Shown: positions 50,301 to 62,202 of the stretch, one piece after another
Numbering within the stretch: position 1 is the first letter of the stretch
How the letters are laid out: the number at the start of each line of letters is the position of its first letter
Assembly: GCA_033060915.1 (NCBI GenBank)
Contig: CM065378.1
Span: 17,970,001-18,034,000, forward strand
Reading direction: 5' to 3'
Origin: Euryodendron excelsum
Lineage: Eukaryota > Streptophyta > Magnoliopsida > Ericales > Pentaphylacaceae
Length of the DNA: 64,000 nucleotides
The notes under the pieces: model-generated
The model's database searches: none
What the model was told of the DNA's origin: nothing
Seen by the model: only the letters and a program-made list of their open reading frames with translations
Position numbers and translations under genes: made by a program

Positions 50301-51174
50301 TTTTAAAAAAGCTATTTAAAAAAGTCACTTTTTAAAACTAGCTTATAGCTTATAACTTATAACTTATAATCTAGTCACCAAACACTCCCTAACAAACGAT
50401 ACAACTTCTAATAGAATCAATTGGAGGAAATGGATCCATGTATCCTATCCCAAGTAATTGGGACAAAGGCTTGTTGAGTTGAGTCAAGTTGTGTTGATGA
50501 CAAGTAAATAGGTCCATATGATTCTCACATGTTGTACTCTGGTGGAGCATCGATGCGCGATTGCTAATAACTGAGTCATTAAGTATGGGATAGGTTTGTT
50601 TCTTAGTGCAGTAAGCATTAGTATTTAGAACCCATCATAAACCATGGTAAACCAATTACGTTTAAGCAGACCTAAGTGCACATAAGGGTTAAACACAAAA
50701 CTTGCAGCCTTTCAACATTCATCGATCCTTTGGCCAATAGAGGCTAAATCCGAGTGAACTTGTGGCGCCAGATAAGATCTAATTAAACTGTGAGCATAAT
50801 ATTTCCTCCTGCTTCTGGGTTCCACTTAACTAATCCAATCCAACGAAAAGCCTTCTTTTTTTTTTTCTCTTTTTTTTTTTTTTTAATGTGCATAAAGTTG
50901 AGTCCTTTGTTTTTTCTTGAAACCTAAAAATTAAAATTCCCAGTTCCAGAGTTCAGTATATTTATTTTCCTGCATTTCCTCGCCAAACAAACAGACAATA
51001 AATATACTAATGAGGAAAAAATAAAAATGAAAAAACATGAAACATACGCATGCAGCCGAAAAAAAAGGATTCAATACAAGGCGGAGAGGTTACCAATTCC
51101 TGTTCCTCAACATCCTTAAGGTACTCCTGGATTGATACCGTGGGCTCAGCTTCCTCTTCAAACACATCAGCCAT
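44393..51174 (-). CDS. UBR7: UBR7-type putative E3 ubiquitin ligase (UBR box + PHD finger)
   Basis: Five exons, 51094-51174, 48651-48809, 47473-47733, 45524-46219 and 44393-44482, all in phase 0, give 428 aa. The N-terminus is [19 protein letters not shown]. The UBR-box zinc cluster spans exons 2-3 ([16 protein letters not shown] through CHDGHE, then [11 protein letters not shown]). A divergent PHD finger follows ([26 protein letters not shown], then FICQVC). A conserved C-terminal part has [20 protein letters not shown] and ends KKRRRMP. UBR boxes recognise N-degrons. Human UBR7 is linked to histone H2B ubiquitination and tobacco UBR7 to the N immune receptor. Domain order and length fit plant UBR7. 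Introns hold a Helitron, a SINE and a TIR element. Confidence 0.93.
44657..45345. mobile_element. GACAC-rich TIR element in the last UBR7 intron
   Basis: The termini are TAGGAAGTACGGACACTC on the left and TAAGAAGCACAGACACGA inverted on the right, followed inside by many GTGTCGGACAC palindromic words. The centre is AT-rich and non-coding. A TAAGAA string lies close to both outer ends but is not placed symmetrically, so the TSD is unresolved. Confidence 0.58.
46366..46415 (+). repeat. SINE 3'-end remnant
   Basis: The string ACCCCAAGTAGTTGGGTCAG plus a TTGTTGAGTTGAG tail resembles the 3' end of TTG-tailed plant SINEs. No body or TSD is defined. It lies in UBR7 intron 3. Confidence 0.4.
49225..49470 (-). 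mobile_element. Non-autonomous Helitron, 246 bp
   Basis: Read on the minus strand it starts TCTATACTATTATAAAG and ends TTCTAG. It is inserted between A (complement of 49471) and T (complement of 49224), with no duplication. A short palindrome (GCACATAGCGCGTGC) lies about ten bases before the CTAG end. TC start, hairpin, CTRR end and A/T insertion are the full set of Helitron hallmarks. It lies in UBR7 intron 1. Confidence 0.72.
49772..49936 (+). mobile_element. Au-type SINE with 11-bp TSD
   Basis: The body contains ACCTTGGCATAGAGTTAAGG, CCATTGCGACCTG, GACGGGTTCAAGACATG (B box), GGATAAGGCTACGTACATCT and GTGCACTGGGC-like words in the order expected for plant Au SINEs. It is flanked by TACTTGATACT (49761-49771) and TACTTGGTACT (49937-49947), an 11-bp duplication with one mismatch. 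It lies in UBR7 intron 1. Confidence 0.82.
50430..50500 (+). repeat. SINE 3'-end remnant
   Basis: ATCCATGTATCCTATCCCAA followed by a GTAATTGGGACAAAGG block and a TTGTTGAGTTGAG tail matches the same TTG-tailed SINE end seen near 46.37 kb. It lies in UBR7 intron 1. Confidence 0.4.
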
Positions 51175-52880
51175 TTTCACCCAAGAGGAAAAATAACTTA
51201 CTCTGGAATCGATTACGCTGTAAACCTCAATTTCAATGGAACAACCCAGAACGTTTTTTGAGAAATTTTACAAGTAACTGATGATTTTCGGAATTGAAGA
51301 GATAGATGACTGTTCTACAGAAAAATAAACCCTAGATTCTTCGGGAAGCGCAGGTGAGGTTCGGAGAAAAAGGATGTAACATGGTGTTTCGAGACATCTT
51401 AGGGCACCAATTGATTGAAGTAACCGATAGAGAAGGTGATCGTGAATTTGGACAGAGAGGGGATTGAGTTTGTGGGGCTTTGAAGCGAGTTAGGGTTTTA
51501 CATGAGGCTAAGGACTGTAGGGACATTTTCCCGCCACAATGAACCCATGTTGCTCCCTTTAGAATCTTAGATGAATCAAAAATGTAATTGGTTCCCTCCT
51601 AATTTGAACTTCTGCTTTTCTTTTTGCCTTTGGATTTGGTACACCTCTCTCTCCATGGGCTTCTTTCATTTTCTAGGATGTCTTAAATGCTAAATTCTGA
51701 AATGAAAATGCTATTTTTTAAAAAAAATTTATACAAAACATTTTACCAGAATAATGTAAAAATTGTATTTTTTTATTTGAGAGTTATTATAATGAGTATT
51801 TTTATTCCAAAGTAAAATGATCTTATTCAAAAAATGAAAGATAAGATAGGTTTATGATAATAATGAGAATCTAATTTTGCTCTTGTTCAAGTGAATGGAG
51901 TTTGCTTTTCTATTTCAGTACCGAATTCCTTTTCAAATTTTGTGATGATAAAAATATTCCCAAACAACTATATATTCTTAGTTATGTTTTGTTTTTTCTA
52001 TAGATTGTGACTAATGCTTCTATTAAATTTATGTCTATTGTTTTTGTCCCCAATTGAGTTGAATTTACTTGAGCTCATGTCAATCCATGAAAAATATTTT
52101 GGCATATGAAAGAACCAAAGTTATGTGATGAATGTTATGTTTGGAAATTGAATTTGTCAAAAAAAATAATAATAAATAAATAGAGTAACCAAACAAAAAT
52201 CTATTATTTACAAAAAGTTATTCATTTTTCTCTCCTTTTACAACCCACCAAAATGGAAATAAATTTAGTTTATTTTATTTTATTTTATTTTCTTCTACTT
52301 TCCCTCCACAAATCCAAATTTTAATCGTGGCTATAGTTTTGTTGATTACATAATATGATTTCAATAATTAATTGATGGCAAAGTAATCAATTGCATACGG
52401 TTATAACAAAAGTGAGAAGCTTTAAAGGTGATATCATCTATCGATACAGGTCCAATGACATTTGATTGTCTATTCTATTACATCAGTTGTTGAGATTTAA
52501 ACTTCACTAACCCTTGATAGTAGATCAATATTGTGATTTATGTATGATCGTTAAGTTTGTTGTGACTGTTGTATTTACTCTAAGAGATGAGTGTCCAAAT
52601 ATAATATATTTATCATGATATAATTAATTTTGATAAAAAAAAATCATAAAAAATGATAGATGTCATCCATAATGTTCATATGCGAGAGATTTCATTGCAC
52701 TTAACAAACACATTGCTTGCAACTATCCTTTTTTTTTTTTTTTTTTTTGGTCTGAACTACATGAGCAAAAACACAATAGAACAAAGGAGTTACTGCAAAA
52801 ACCAGAACAAGTGGAATCATAGGAAAGACTAACCAATTTCACACAATGGGAAATCTTGCTCTTAACACTTTGGCTAGCTG
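51175..52880. other. UBR7 promoter and upstream spacer
   Basis: The leader is at about 51175-51330. The rest is AT-rich, including a poly-T run near 52730-52749, with no coding signal. Confidence 0.45.
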
Positions 52881-52909
52881 CCAAGGAAGAGAATAAGACT
52901 AATTGGACG

Positions 52910-53190
52910 CTAAAAGCCTTTGCTTTACATTAACTGCAATCCAATTCGTAGCTTTGTTAGCTTTCTTGGATATATGAACAATTGATGCTTCCGAAAAAGA
53001 GGCTAATGCATTATGAATGTCTTGGCATAAGCCATGAATTTGCTAAGCAGTCGTGAAAGGGAAGAGATTGTTAACTCGTTGGACCTCAAAATCCCCAACA
53101 GTATCTCCAATAGCAAATGTAGGTTGAGGCTAGGCTCAGCTGGGCAGCGACAGAACCCACAACCAAGCAGCACACATCGGCCCATGGAAT
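52910..53190 (-). pseudogene. Possible RNase H-like (RVT_3) retroelement remnant
   Basis: One minus-strand frame reads QDIHNALASFSEASIVHISK, then NKATNWIAVNVKQR. This resembles the C-terminal part of the RNase H-like domain found in plant LINEs (helix, then hydrophobic strand, then a basic Asn-rich turn). A stop codon interrupts the upstream part, and no RT is nearby. It is a weak match. Confidence 0.32.
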
Positions 53191-53199
53191 AACATTCAG

Positions 53200-54187
53200 A
53201 TCCATTTCAAGCCCAGAGCAGAATCCACGAGATGTGTACTCAAAACTAAACTTTAAACCAACCAAATGTTAGATTTCGCTGATACATTAATTCATTCTGT
53301 TGGGTCTGAAATGAAAGAAAAGGAAAATGGTATTAAAAACCTTCCTCAGATCTCAGTATGTCTTTAATAAATGCAAGTGGAGAAACTACATACAGAAGAC
53401 AAAGCCACCCAAATTTTGCCCCATACTCAGTCAACTCATTTGCCTATGTGTAAATTGACTTATGCGGTGTAAAGAATTCAAATTTTTTAAATAAAAAAAT
53501 AAATAAAATGAAAAAAAATGAAAAAAAAGAGAATTTGTTTTTATTTTTTAATTTTTTATTATTAAATTCTTAATCCACACACAACTTTAATGATACAGAC
53601 TAAATCTACAACATGGCTTTCATAATATCCTCGCAAATATGATTATGATCCAAATCATCCAATAGCAAGATGCAAAATATAAAGAACACCTCGATCGAAC
53701 CGCCTCACAACTATGAGGTTCAAAATTAATCTTATGCAAGTGATCTAACCTTCTAATGAGCTAAACAGCCTCCCTCGAGACTAGTTGCTCAACTCAACTC
53801 AACGCTTAACAGTTTCCAATCCCAATCTCATGGGTCGGCTTCATGCATGGATCCCTTTTCTTCACTAGGCTTTATTCAAAGCGACTGCTTAATGCTAAAC
53901 AAGATATTATATATGTCATATATATATATATATATTCTATATACTCATATATACAGCATCATTCTGTTTCTAAGTCGGCAAGACAATTAAGGGGGGGGAC
54001 CCCTGATATCCAGATTGATAAAGCAGCCTGTACCACTAGGCGTATAAGGACACTAGTTATTATTATGTGAAGACTAAAGAGGCACTCCTTTGAATTTGCT
54101 TCATGCTTAATCTTTTTCCTGTGATAAGCTTGACCAGATACGTTCGGGTGACGTGTTCTATTACGAGCCTGTTAGGCTTCTCTAGGA
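53200..54187. other. Spacer left of the Tat element
   Basis: AT-rich, with a short (AT)n run near 53918-53935. No gene seen. Confidence 0.45.
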
Positions 54188-54629
54188 TGATGCAGTGAAT
54201 TTGTACGATTTGTTCTAGACTAAACACAAACGATTTGACAGAAGATAAAAAATTGATGGACTATAAAAATCAGTGTGGTGCCTATCAAGAACGCTTCGAT
54301 GTCAAAATTAGGTGATAGAATATGAAGATATATTAACAGAGTTTGACCTAGATGATTCTTACCTTTGAGAGAGGTGAAGACACCTTTAAATAAAGGTGGT
54401 AGTTGGGAGTGATTCTTAGGTAACGGCTGCATGCTTCATGAGAGCAATTGTGCCCCTAGTTAAGGGTTGATGGCTGATTTGTAGGCGAGGATATCAGGAT
54501 GTGCTGATGAGGCGCCCGACGCCATGCTCGGGCTGTTTGGTTGGTATGTCCCATTGGGATGCTTGATCGGTATGAGGTCTGGTCGGGACATTGTCTAGAT
54601 CTATTCTGGTATACAAAACTGGTATCTAT
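54188..54629 (-). repeat. 3' LTR of the Tat element
   Basis: It aligns along its length with 63515-63955; both start TGATG(C/T)AGT(G/A)AATTTGTA on the plus strand and share CGGCTGCATGCTTCATGAG. Many substitutions separate the two LTRs, so the insertion is old. The inner boundary is approximate, because no clean CA end is visible. Confidence 0.8.
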
Positions 54630-54837
54630 TAGATGCCCCTAATTCCTTTGGTCTTCTTATTCGCGATTGGGGAAATTCTTTTATCGGCCAGTCCTTGAGG
54701 CTGCAGTGCATTTATTGTGACACAAGCATAATGATGGCAGGAGTTGGTGGTGACAGGACGCTTCCTTTCGCATTACTGCAACGTAGCCATTTTTTATTGG
54801 TTCTGGGCTTGAGGCATGTCCTTTCAATTGCTGACCG

Positions 54838-57333
54838 TTGGATCTGGGGGCAAGTGGATTAATTCTAACCCTCCATTTCGAACAGAGAGGGATTAGGCTT
54901 GGCAGTTTGGCTTTGGCCTTCTATTTTGCATTCTTCGAACTTTTGCGATTTCTCTTTTCCCCTACACTTTGCTTCCTTGCCTGGGCTCCAATCTCTGAGT
55001 TTTTTTGCGGATTATTGCCTCGTTCGGTAAGATTCCTCTTTGTTCCTTTTCGTTCTTCATTTCATGTGTTGGTTCTTCTCTCGATACCTCTGGTACTATG
55101 AAAGGTCAGATAGGGTTCTATACCCCTTGGGTTTTGTGGGCAACCTTGAGTTGTTAGAGTCTGTTTGTTGGGATTTGACTGGGTTAGTAAGACTTGCATG
55201 GGACAACATTAGGAGTTTAGATAGTTTGGGCACCATAAATAACCCAGAGGATGTTAGTTTGAATTCTGAGAAAACTGCCTCTAACGATCTTCTCGCGGTA
55301 AGGCGTGATGATCTTAGGAGTGCCTCTGTGGGTTATTCTGGGACATCGGTGGAGGAAATAGTGCTAGAAGTAGAGCCCTCCACCTCTGGGGTGGGCGCTA
55401 TTAAGTTTGGGCCTAGGGACTCTGTTGTTCCTGGGGTTAGGGAATATGGCTTCGCTGCAGCCCACGTGGAGTCCACCCTAACAGGGGCCAGAGTTAATGA
55501 GCTATAAAGGGAATACCAATTTCCTTCCTCTCTGACCTTTAAGGTTTCATCAGAAAAGGACACGGCCTGTTCGCTAGGTTCAGGGGAGTTAATCGTTTAT
55601 GAGAGTGCCTTGGCTGATGGCCTTAGGTTTCCCCTCCCTAAACCTATTTGGGAGATACTGCATCCACTGGGCTTGATTCTTGGTCAGCTCTTCTTGAACG
55701 CTTGGAGAATCTTTTTAGGGTGTGTTGTCATATGACAAGCCTCTAGTGATAAAAAGGACGACCAGTCGCTTGGGAAGTTCATGTACTGTTACAATATAAC
55801 AGAGAGGGAGACTGGGTGGTGGTACTTATCGACTAGGAAGCCCAAACTTAATTTGGTGATGAAGTTGCCCTCTTCCCAAAAAAAGTGGAAGGACAAATTA
55901 TTTTATGTGTATGGTGATGGGTGGGAGTTCTAGCCTTGGGAGGCTGTAGATAAGAATGCTGCTTGAGTCCCCAAGCAATGGGGTAAGCTGAGTAGGAAGG
56001 GTATGTATAGACCAAACCTTTAGTTTTTAGTAGCGTTTTCTGTAGTGTTGGAGTTTTGACCTGGGTCTGTCTTGTCTTGGTCAGTGCGTCTTACCCCCGT
56101 CTTGAATGATAAACAGTTGGATAAGATCAAGCATGCTCAGAATCATGGGGTGAGTAAGGCCAGCATTCTAGTGAATGTTGAGAGCCTTGTTACGTACACG
56201 TTGAGGCCTAAGGCTTGACCCTATAAAGGAAGCTGTGGCTGTTGAACGTGAGAGGAGTGAGTTTGTATACATCGTTTTTTCTTTGTTGTAGCACATTTCC
56301 TTAACTTTGGTTGCTATTCCTTTTGTGCAAATCGAGAGACCTGTCCGGACTAGTAGAACCAAGAGATGGGCTTCGACATGTCTGTTTTAAAAAGATTAGG
56401 GAAAACCCTTGAAGACGTTGAACAAAGTGGGCCCAAGCGACACAAGTTCTTGCTTAGGATGAGCTTTGGTGTTAAGATCAGGAAAGTTCCAAACCTAGCC
56501 CCTCAGTCCAAGAAGAATCCTCCTCCTTCGCCTATTGCTGCGTCCATGGCCCCTCCTCTGCCAAAGGATTGGTCCTCTGCTCCTCCCTCTGGTTCAGACC
56601 TTCCTGTTGAGGCCATCAAGCCTGTAAATATCATCAATAGTTCGGAGGCTGCTTGGCAGAAGATGAAGAACGTCGTCTTCAATGACGACGTTGAAAAGTT
56701 GAGGGAAGTGTCAAACTCTCGGCTAGCGAGGGAGTTGACCCACGACCTATTGAAGCTGAGTGTTGCTTTATGGCTTAACTTTTATTGTTCTGTCCTTACA
56801 CTTATATTTTATGCTGATTTCCTCTTTGATCTGTTCAGGCTGCTGCCAGGGTAATGGTGATGGCCACCCAACTTGTTACCACGGGCAGGGACTGCTTGGA
56901 GCAGAAAAAGAAGATTGTTGACTTCTGCTCTAAGGTATAGGAGATGAAAAAAAAGCTGAAAAAGGAGGCTGATGAGAAGGAAGCTGCCGTTACTGAGAAG
57001 GAAGCCTTAGTCATGAAATGTGATGCTTTTCTCCAAGATTTTGCTTCTGAGCAAGTCTTGAAAGAGAATGCTTTGAAGGAGTTGGCTGTTTTCCCGAAGT
57101 AACTGGAAGAGGCCAGAAAGTAGGCCATTCGGGAGTTTAAGGAAGGGGAGGCCTTCAACCTGGAGATGGCTGATGTCTATATGATGAGTTTTGCTAATGC
57201 CAAGAAGATGGCTGCAAAACTGCACACTGATTGGGACTTCTCCGCTCTAAGGCCCAATGAGGATGACACTGCCTCTATGGCAGTGAAGGGTTGTTGGTGG
57301 AGAGGAGCTTGCTGTGGACGAGGTAACAGATGA
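54838..57333 (+). pseudogene. Opposite-strand extra ORF of the Tat element (Transposase_28/PF04195-like)
   Basis: Broken plus-strand frames between integrase and the 3' LTR form a recognisable protein. A domain at about 55600-56000 (ESALADGLRFPLPKPIWE, ILGQLFLNAWRIFLG, WWYLSTRKPKLNLV, QKKWKDKLFYV) resembles the putative gypsy-type transposon domain PF04195. A Pro-rich linker follows (56366-56700), then a Lys/Glu coiled coil (56880-57250). An intron-like gap with a good acceptor (CTGTTCAG at 56840) separates the last two. Several stops are TAG or TGA at sites expected to be CAG, CGA or TGG. Tat elements are known to carry such additional ORFs, some antisense to gag-pol. Confidence 0.65.
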
Positions 57334-57639
57334 TTCCCAGTCATAGGCTGTCCTGGATCTTGGCCTTCCTTGTTCTGGATCTAGGCTTTCCTTGTTTTGA
57401 ATCTTGGCCTCTGTCCTAGATCATGGCCTTATTTTGTTTTTGAATTTTGGTCTTCTCTTCATTGTAATGAGATTTTTTCCAAATGTAATTGCTACACCAT
57501 ATCAATGAAAGACTGGTCTATTTCTTTCTTCTTTGCTCTTGTACTTCTTTTTCTTTTGTTGAATGGATTTATTGTATCTTCTTTGTAACTACTTAAATGT
57601 ATGATTCTCCAGATATGTATGTGCTCTATCCTTCTTGGG

Positions 57640-58262
57640 CTTATAGGCCTTAGGCTCCTAAGTCTTTGACCTGTTTGGTCTAGTGAACCGAACAAGAATT
57701 CTTCGTGGGCGTTCAAGTCTTTGGCTTGAAAGCCTTTTTCTTGTTCAATATTGTGAACCTAACATTAGTGTCTTGGTGGGCATTTAAGCCTTGGGCTCAT
57801 AACCCTTTTTCTTGTTCGATCTCGTGAACTGAACATGAATTCTTGGGGGGCGTTTAAGCCTTGGGCTCGTAAGTCTTTTTCCTATTCGATCTCATGAACC
57901 GAACATGAATTCTTGGTGGGCATTTAAACATTAGGCTCGTAAGCCTTTTTCTTGTTTGACCTCGTGAACTGAACATGAGTTCTTGGTGGGCGTTTAAGCC
58001 TTAGGCTCGTAAGCCTTTTCTTGTTCGGCCTTGTGAAGTGAATAAGAACTCTTGGTGGGAGTTTAAGCCTTGGGCTCATAAGCCTTTTTCCTGTTCGATC
58101 TTATGAACGGAACAAGAATTCTTGGTGGGCATTTAAGCCTTTGGCTCGTAAACCTCTTTCCTATTCGATCTAGTGAACCGAACATGAATTCTTGGTGGGC
58201 GTTTAAACCTTGGGCTCATAAGCCTTTTTCTTGTTCGATCTTGTGAACCGAACATGGACACT
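57640..58262. repeat. 70-bp tandem repeat array in the Tat 3' region
   Basis: About nine imperfect copies of a 70-bp unit (TCTTGGTGGGCGTTTAAGCC, then TTGGGCTCGTAAGCC and a GTGAACCGAACATGAA end) lie head to tail. Unit starts at 57841, 57911, 57981, 58050, 58120 and 58190 show a near-constant period. The array sits between integrase and the opposite-strand ORF. Confidence 0.93.
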
Positions 58263-61200
58263 TCTTTGGTTGGAGATCTTGTGAACCGAGTAGGTCGAGA
58301 TCTACTCCAAGAACCTTGTTGTTAGCTTCGGAATCGTGATGTTCGACTCTTAGGATGGGCAACCCAATTTCGACGGGAATCATAGCCTCTGTGCCGAATG
58401 TGAGTGAGAAGGGGGTCTGCCTTGTTGAGATCTTTTCTGTAATTCAATAGGCCCATAAAATGTTGGGAAGCACGTCTGCCCATAGGCCCTTAGCTTTCTT
58501 GAGCTTGATCTTGATAATCTTAAAGAGAGATCTATTCATCACTTTTATTATCCGTTGGCCTGGGGGTGTTCTGGCGAGGAGCAGTGATGATTAATCTTTC
58601 GGTCCGAACATAGCTTATTGAACTACTTTCCTTCAAACTATTTTTCATTGTCTATGATGACAACTCTAGGGATCCTGAAACGACACACGATGGTCTTCCA
58701 CAAGAAGTTTTTCATAATGGTGGGTAGAGCTTCTGCCTCCGCCTACATGGTAAAATAGTCCATGGCCATTACTGCAAACTTGTTCTGCCCCCTACCCACA
58801 AGTAATGTTCCCACTATATTGATTCTCCACTGGGCGAAAGGCTAGGGGCTCTGGATGGGGGTTAGTTCTTGGGCCAACAGTCTCGGCATGTTCGTGAACC
58901 TTTAGCACTTGTCGCATCTTTTTACGAAGTCTTGGGCATCTTGGTTCATGCTCGGCCAGTAGTACGCGACTCGGAGTATTTTCTTCCCTAAGGATCATCC
59001 CCCTGAGTGGTTTCTACAAACTCCTTCATGGACTTCCCTCATTATGTAGTCTGCCTCTTCCTCTGTGGCGTACTTGAGTAAGGGTAGCGTGTGCCTACTT
59101 TTGTAGAAAATACGTTCATCAGCGTGTACCTACTCGATCGATACTTAATTCATCTTGCCTCCATCTTTTCTTTTGGGAGAATCCCGTGCTCTAGCTATTC
59201 CCTGATAGGTTTGGCCTATTAGGCTTTTCTTTTAACGTGGTTCATTTCTGGAGTTTAAATACTTGGCGAATCTAGGATCTCCAATGGCACGTCCGGGTTT
59301 ATTTCCTCGAATGAGGCAACTCTGGCCAATCGATCAGCTTTCTCATTTTGTTGCTTGGGAATTCTTTCCAGCAGCACTTGGGAAAATTTTTTGACCAGAC
59401 CTTTGGCTATTGGTAGTATTCTTTTATGTTATCTCCTTTTGCTTCGTATTCCCCGCGGACTTATTCGACTACTAGTTGCAAGTCACTTCGCACTATGAGC
59501 TGCTCTGCCCCCATTTGTCGAGCCATTTGGAGTCCAACAATTAGTGCCTCATACTCCAGTTCGTTATTGGAGTCTGGAAACTTGAAACGTAAGGTGTACT
59601 CGATCTTGTGTCCTTCTGGGTAATGAGGACGACTCCTGCCCTGCTTGATTTGTCGGTGGAGGAACCGCAACATTTAGTACTTAAAGGGTCTAAGTGAGCT
59701 CTTGTTCGGGTTGGGCATTTGGGTGGGTTGTGAATTCCGTGATAAAATCTACAGCGGCATAGCCCTTTATAGCCAACCGCAATCTACATTGGATATTTAA
59801 CTAGCTGAGCTCGACTGACCATTTCACCAGTCGTCCTGAGGTTTTGGGCTCGTGTAACACTTTCTTCAAAGGTTGATCAGTTAGGACCACTATAGTATGT
59901 GCTTGGAAGTAAGGCCTGAGTCTTCGAGCATCAATTACTAAAGCAAAAACCATCAGCTCCATCTTTGGATATCTCTCTTCGACTCCATTGGGGGCTTTGC
60001 TTGTATAATAGACTAGTTTTCTAAATTCTTTTCTCTTCCCTGACCAGGGTTGAGCTTACTGCGGTCCTAGAAATGGCCTAGTAGAGGTACAGTTCCTCTC
60101 CTGCGATTGTTCTGCTGAGCAGTGGGACTGAGCTCATGTATTCTTTGAGTTGTTGGAAGGCTCCTTCACACTCCTCCGTACGAACACCTTACGTAGCACC
60201 TTGAAGAACGGGGACACTTGTCGATGAATTTAAAGATGAATCTGTTCAGTGCCATTACTCTTCCTGCTAATCTTTGAACGTCCCTGATGGTTTTTGGGGC
60301 TTGTATGTCCATAATAGCCCTGATTTTCTTCGGGTTGGCCTGTATTCCCTTGTTGGGTACCATAAACCCGAGGAACTTCCCTGATGCCACCCTGAATGCC
60401 CACTTAGTGGGATTTAACTTCATATTATACATCTTTAGGCTTTGAAAGGTTTCTTCCAAGTTCTGTATCTGGTCGGATGTGACTTTGCTTTTAACGAGCA
60501 TGTCGTCCACGTATACTTTCATGTTTGCCCGATCTAAGACTTGAACATTCTGTTCATTAGCCTCTGATATATTACTCGTGCATTTTTTAGGCCGAACAGC
60601 ATTACCTTGTAACAGTATAGCCCTCTGTCAATAATGAAGGAAATGTGTTATTGGTCTTGCTCGACCATTCTGATATGGTTATACCCCGAGAATGCATCCA
60701 TAAATGTGATTATTTCGTACATGGCTGTGGAGTCTACCAGGAGGTCAATCATGGGCAGGGGGAAATTGTCCTTTGGGCAAGCCTTGTTGAGGTTTGTGAA
60801 GTCGACACACATTCTCCATTTTCTGTTAGCCTTTTTCACCATCATCACGTTGGACAACTAAGAGGGGCATTGGGCTTCTCGGATGAACTTAGCCTTGGCT
60901 AGTTTGTTTGCCTCCTCAACTATGGCTTCGTTGCATTCCGAGGCAAAACTCTTCCTTTTATGTTTTACTGGTTTGACCCTAATTGTGATGTTCAAGTGAT
61001 GGACCATTATCTAAGGGTAGATGTCTGGCATATCTTCATGTGTTTAAGCAAAGACGTCTACATTCTTTTTGAGGAATTCCTTTAGTCCTTTTTTCAACCC
61101 CAATTGTGATGTTCAAGTGATGGACCATTATCTAAGGGTCGATGTTTGGCATATCTTCATATGTCTAAGCAAAGACGTCTACATTCTTTTTGAGGAATTC

Positions 61201-61900
61201 CTTTAGTCCTTTTTTCAACTAGTCGGGAGCTGCTATCCCTATCTTGACCACTCTGTTCTGGTCGGGCTCCCCGATCGTGATCTCCTCTAAATCCTCCACA
61301 AGCTCTCATCTTCTGGCTTTTTCTTCATCTTTGACCTCTAGCTCTTCCACTATCAGTGTCTCTTTGTCTATTTCTCCTTTCAGGGATGTCATGTAGCATT
61401 CCCTTCCCGTCAGTTAATTTCCTTTTACATTTCCAACTCCTTGCTTTATTGGGAATTTAACCTTGAGATGATAGGTGAATATCACAGCCTTGAACTGGTT
61501 CAAGGCCGTTTATCCCATACTTGCGTTGTAGGTAAAGGGGCAGTCGACCACCGTGAAGTTAACCAACTTAGTTACCTACTGTTGAGTAGTCCCTAAGGTT
61601 ACCAGAAGGGTTATGGAACCAAAGTATATGATTAGGTCCCCTGTGAACCCGACCAGAAGGGATGTGATAGGTTGCATTTTCTCCTTCTCAATCTCTATCT
61701 GTTCGAACTCCTTCCAAAATAGAATGTCCGCCGAGCTGCCACTGTCGATTAGGACCCTCATGGTCTTAAAATTAGAGATGATGGTGGTGATCACCAAGGG
61801 ATCATTGTGTGGCTGGCAGAGTTTTGATGCCTCTTCTTCAGTGAAGGTGATGGTGGATGATTCCATTCGAGGCTTTTTACTTGGATGTTCGGCCACCAAT
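58262..61900 (-). pseudogene. Degenerate pol of the Tat element (PR, RT, RNase H, IN)
   Basis: Minus-strand fragments: aspartic protease with the Asp-Ser-Gly active site (61576-61899); RT N-terminal part with DFTNLNKACPKDNFPLP (60648-60857); RT palm with the YVDD motif (60166-60522); RNase H (59461-59673, NELEYEALIVGLQMA); and integrase zinc-binding and core pieces (58300-59200). Frames change between fragments, with many stops. The Arg-His-Asp style order PR-RT-RH-IN is that of Ty3/gypsy elements. Confidence 0.82.
60981..61220. repeat. 121-bp tandem duplication inside pol
   Basis: Two near-identical units start AATTGTGATGTTCAAGTGAT at 60981 and 61102. The period of 121 is not a multiple of three, so the duplication itself shifts the frame. 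The copies differ at several sites, so it is not brand new. Confidence 0.9.
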
Positions 61901-62202
61901 ACTTCCCTCGGTTGCCTTATCTCCCGAACATGTTTCTTTTTTACTGCCGATAATTCCCCTCCTCCTGTGAGCCCTTCGGTTATTACTCGAATTTCTTCGA
62001 GGGGTTGTTGATTCTGCTGAGCCCGTTTAGGGTTCCTTCGTTTTGCTTGTCATGGTAGGTGCTCTCGCCTCTACCCAGCAACGTATCTCCCGATTTTCCC
62101 TTATTTGATCAAGTTCTTTATCTGTTGTTTAAGGTTAAAGCAATTTTCAATGTCATGGCTATGGTCTCAGTGGAACCTATAATACTTATTCTAGGACTTT
62201 TT

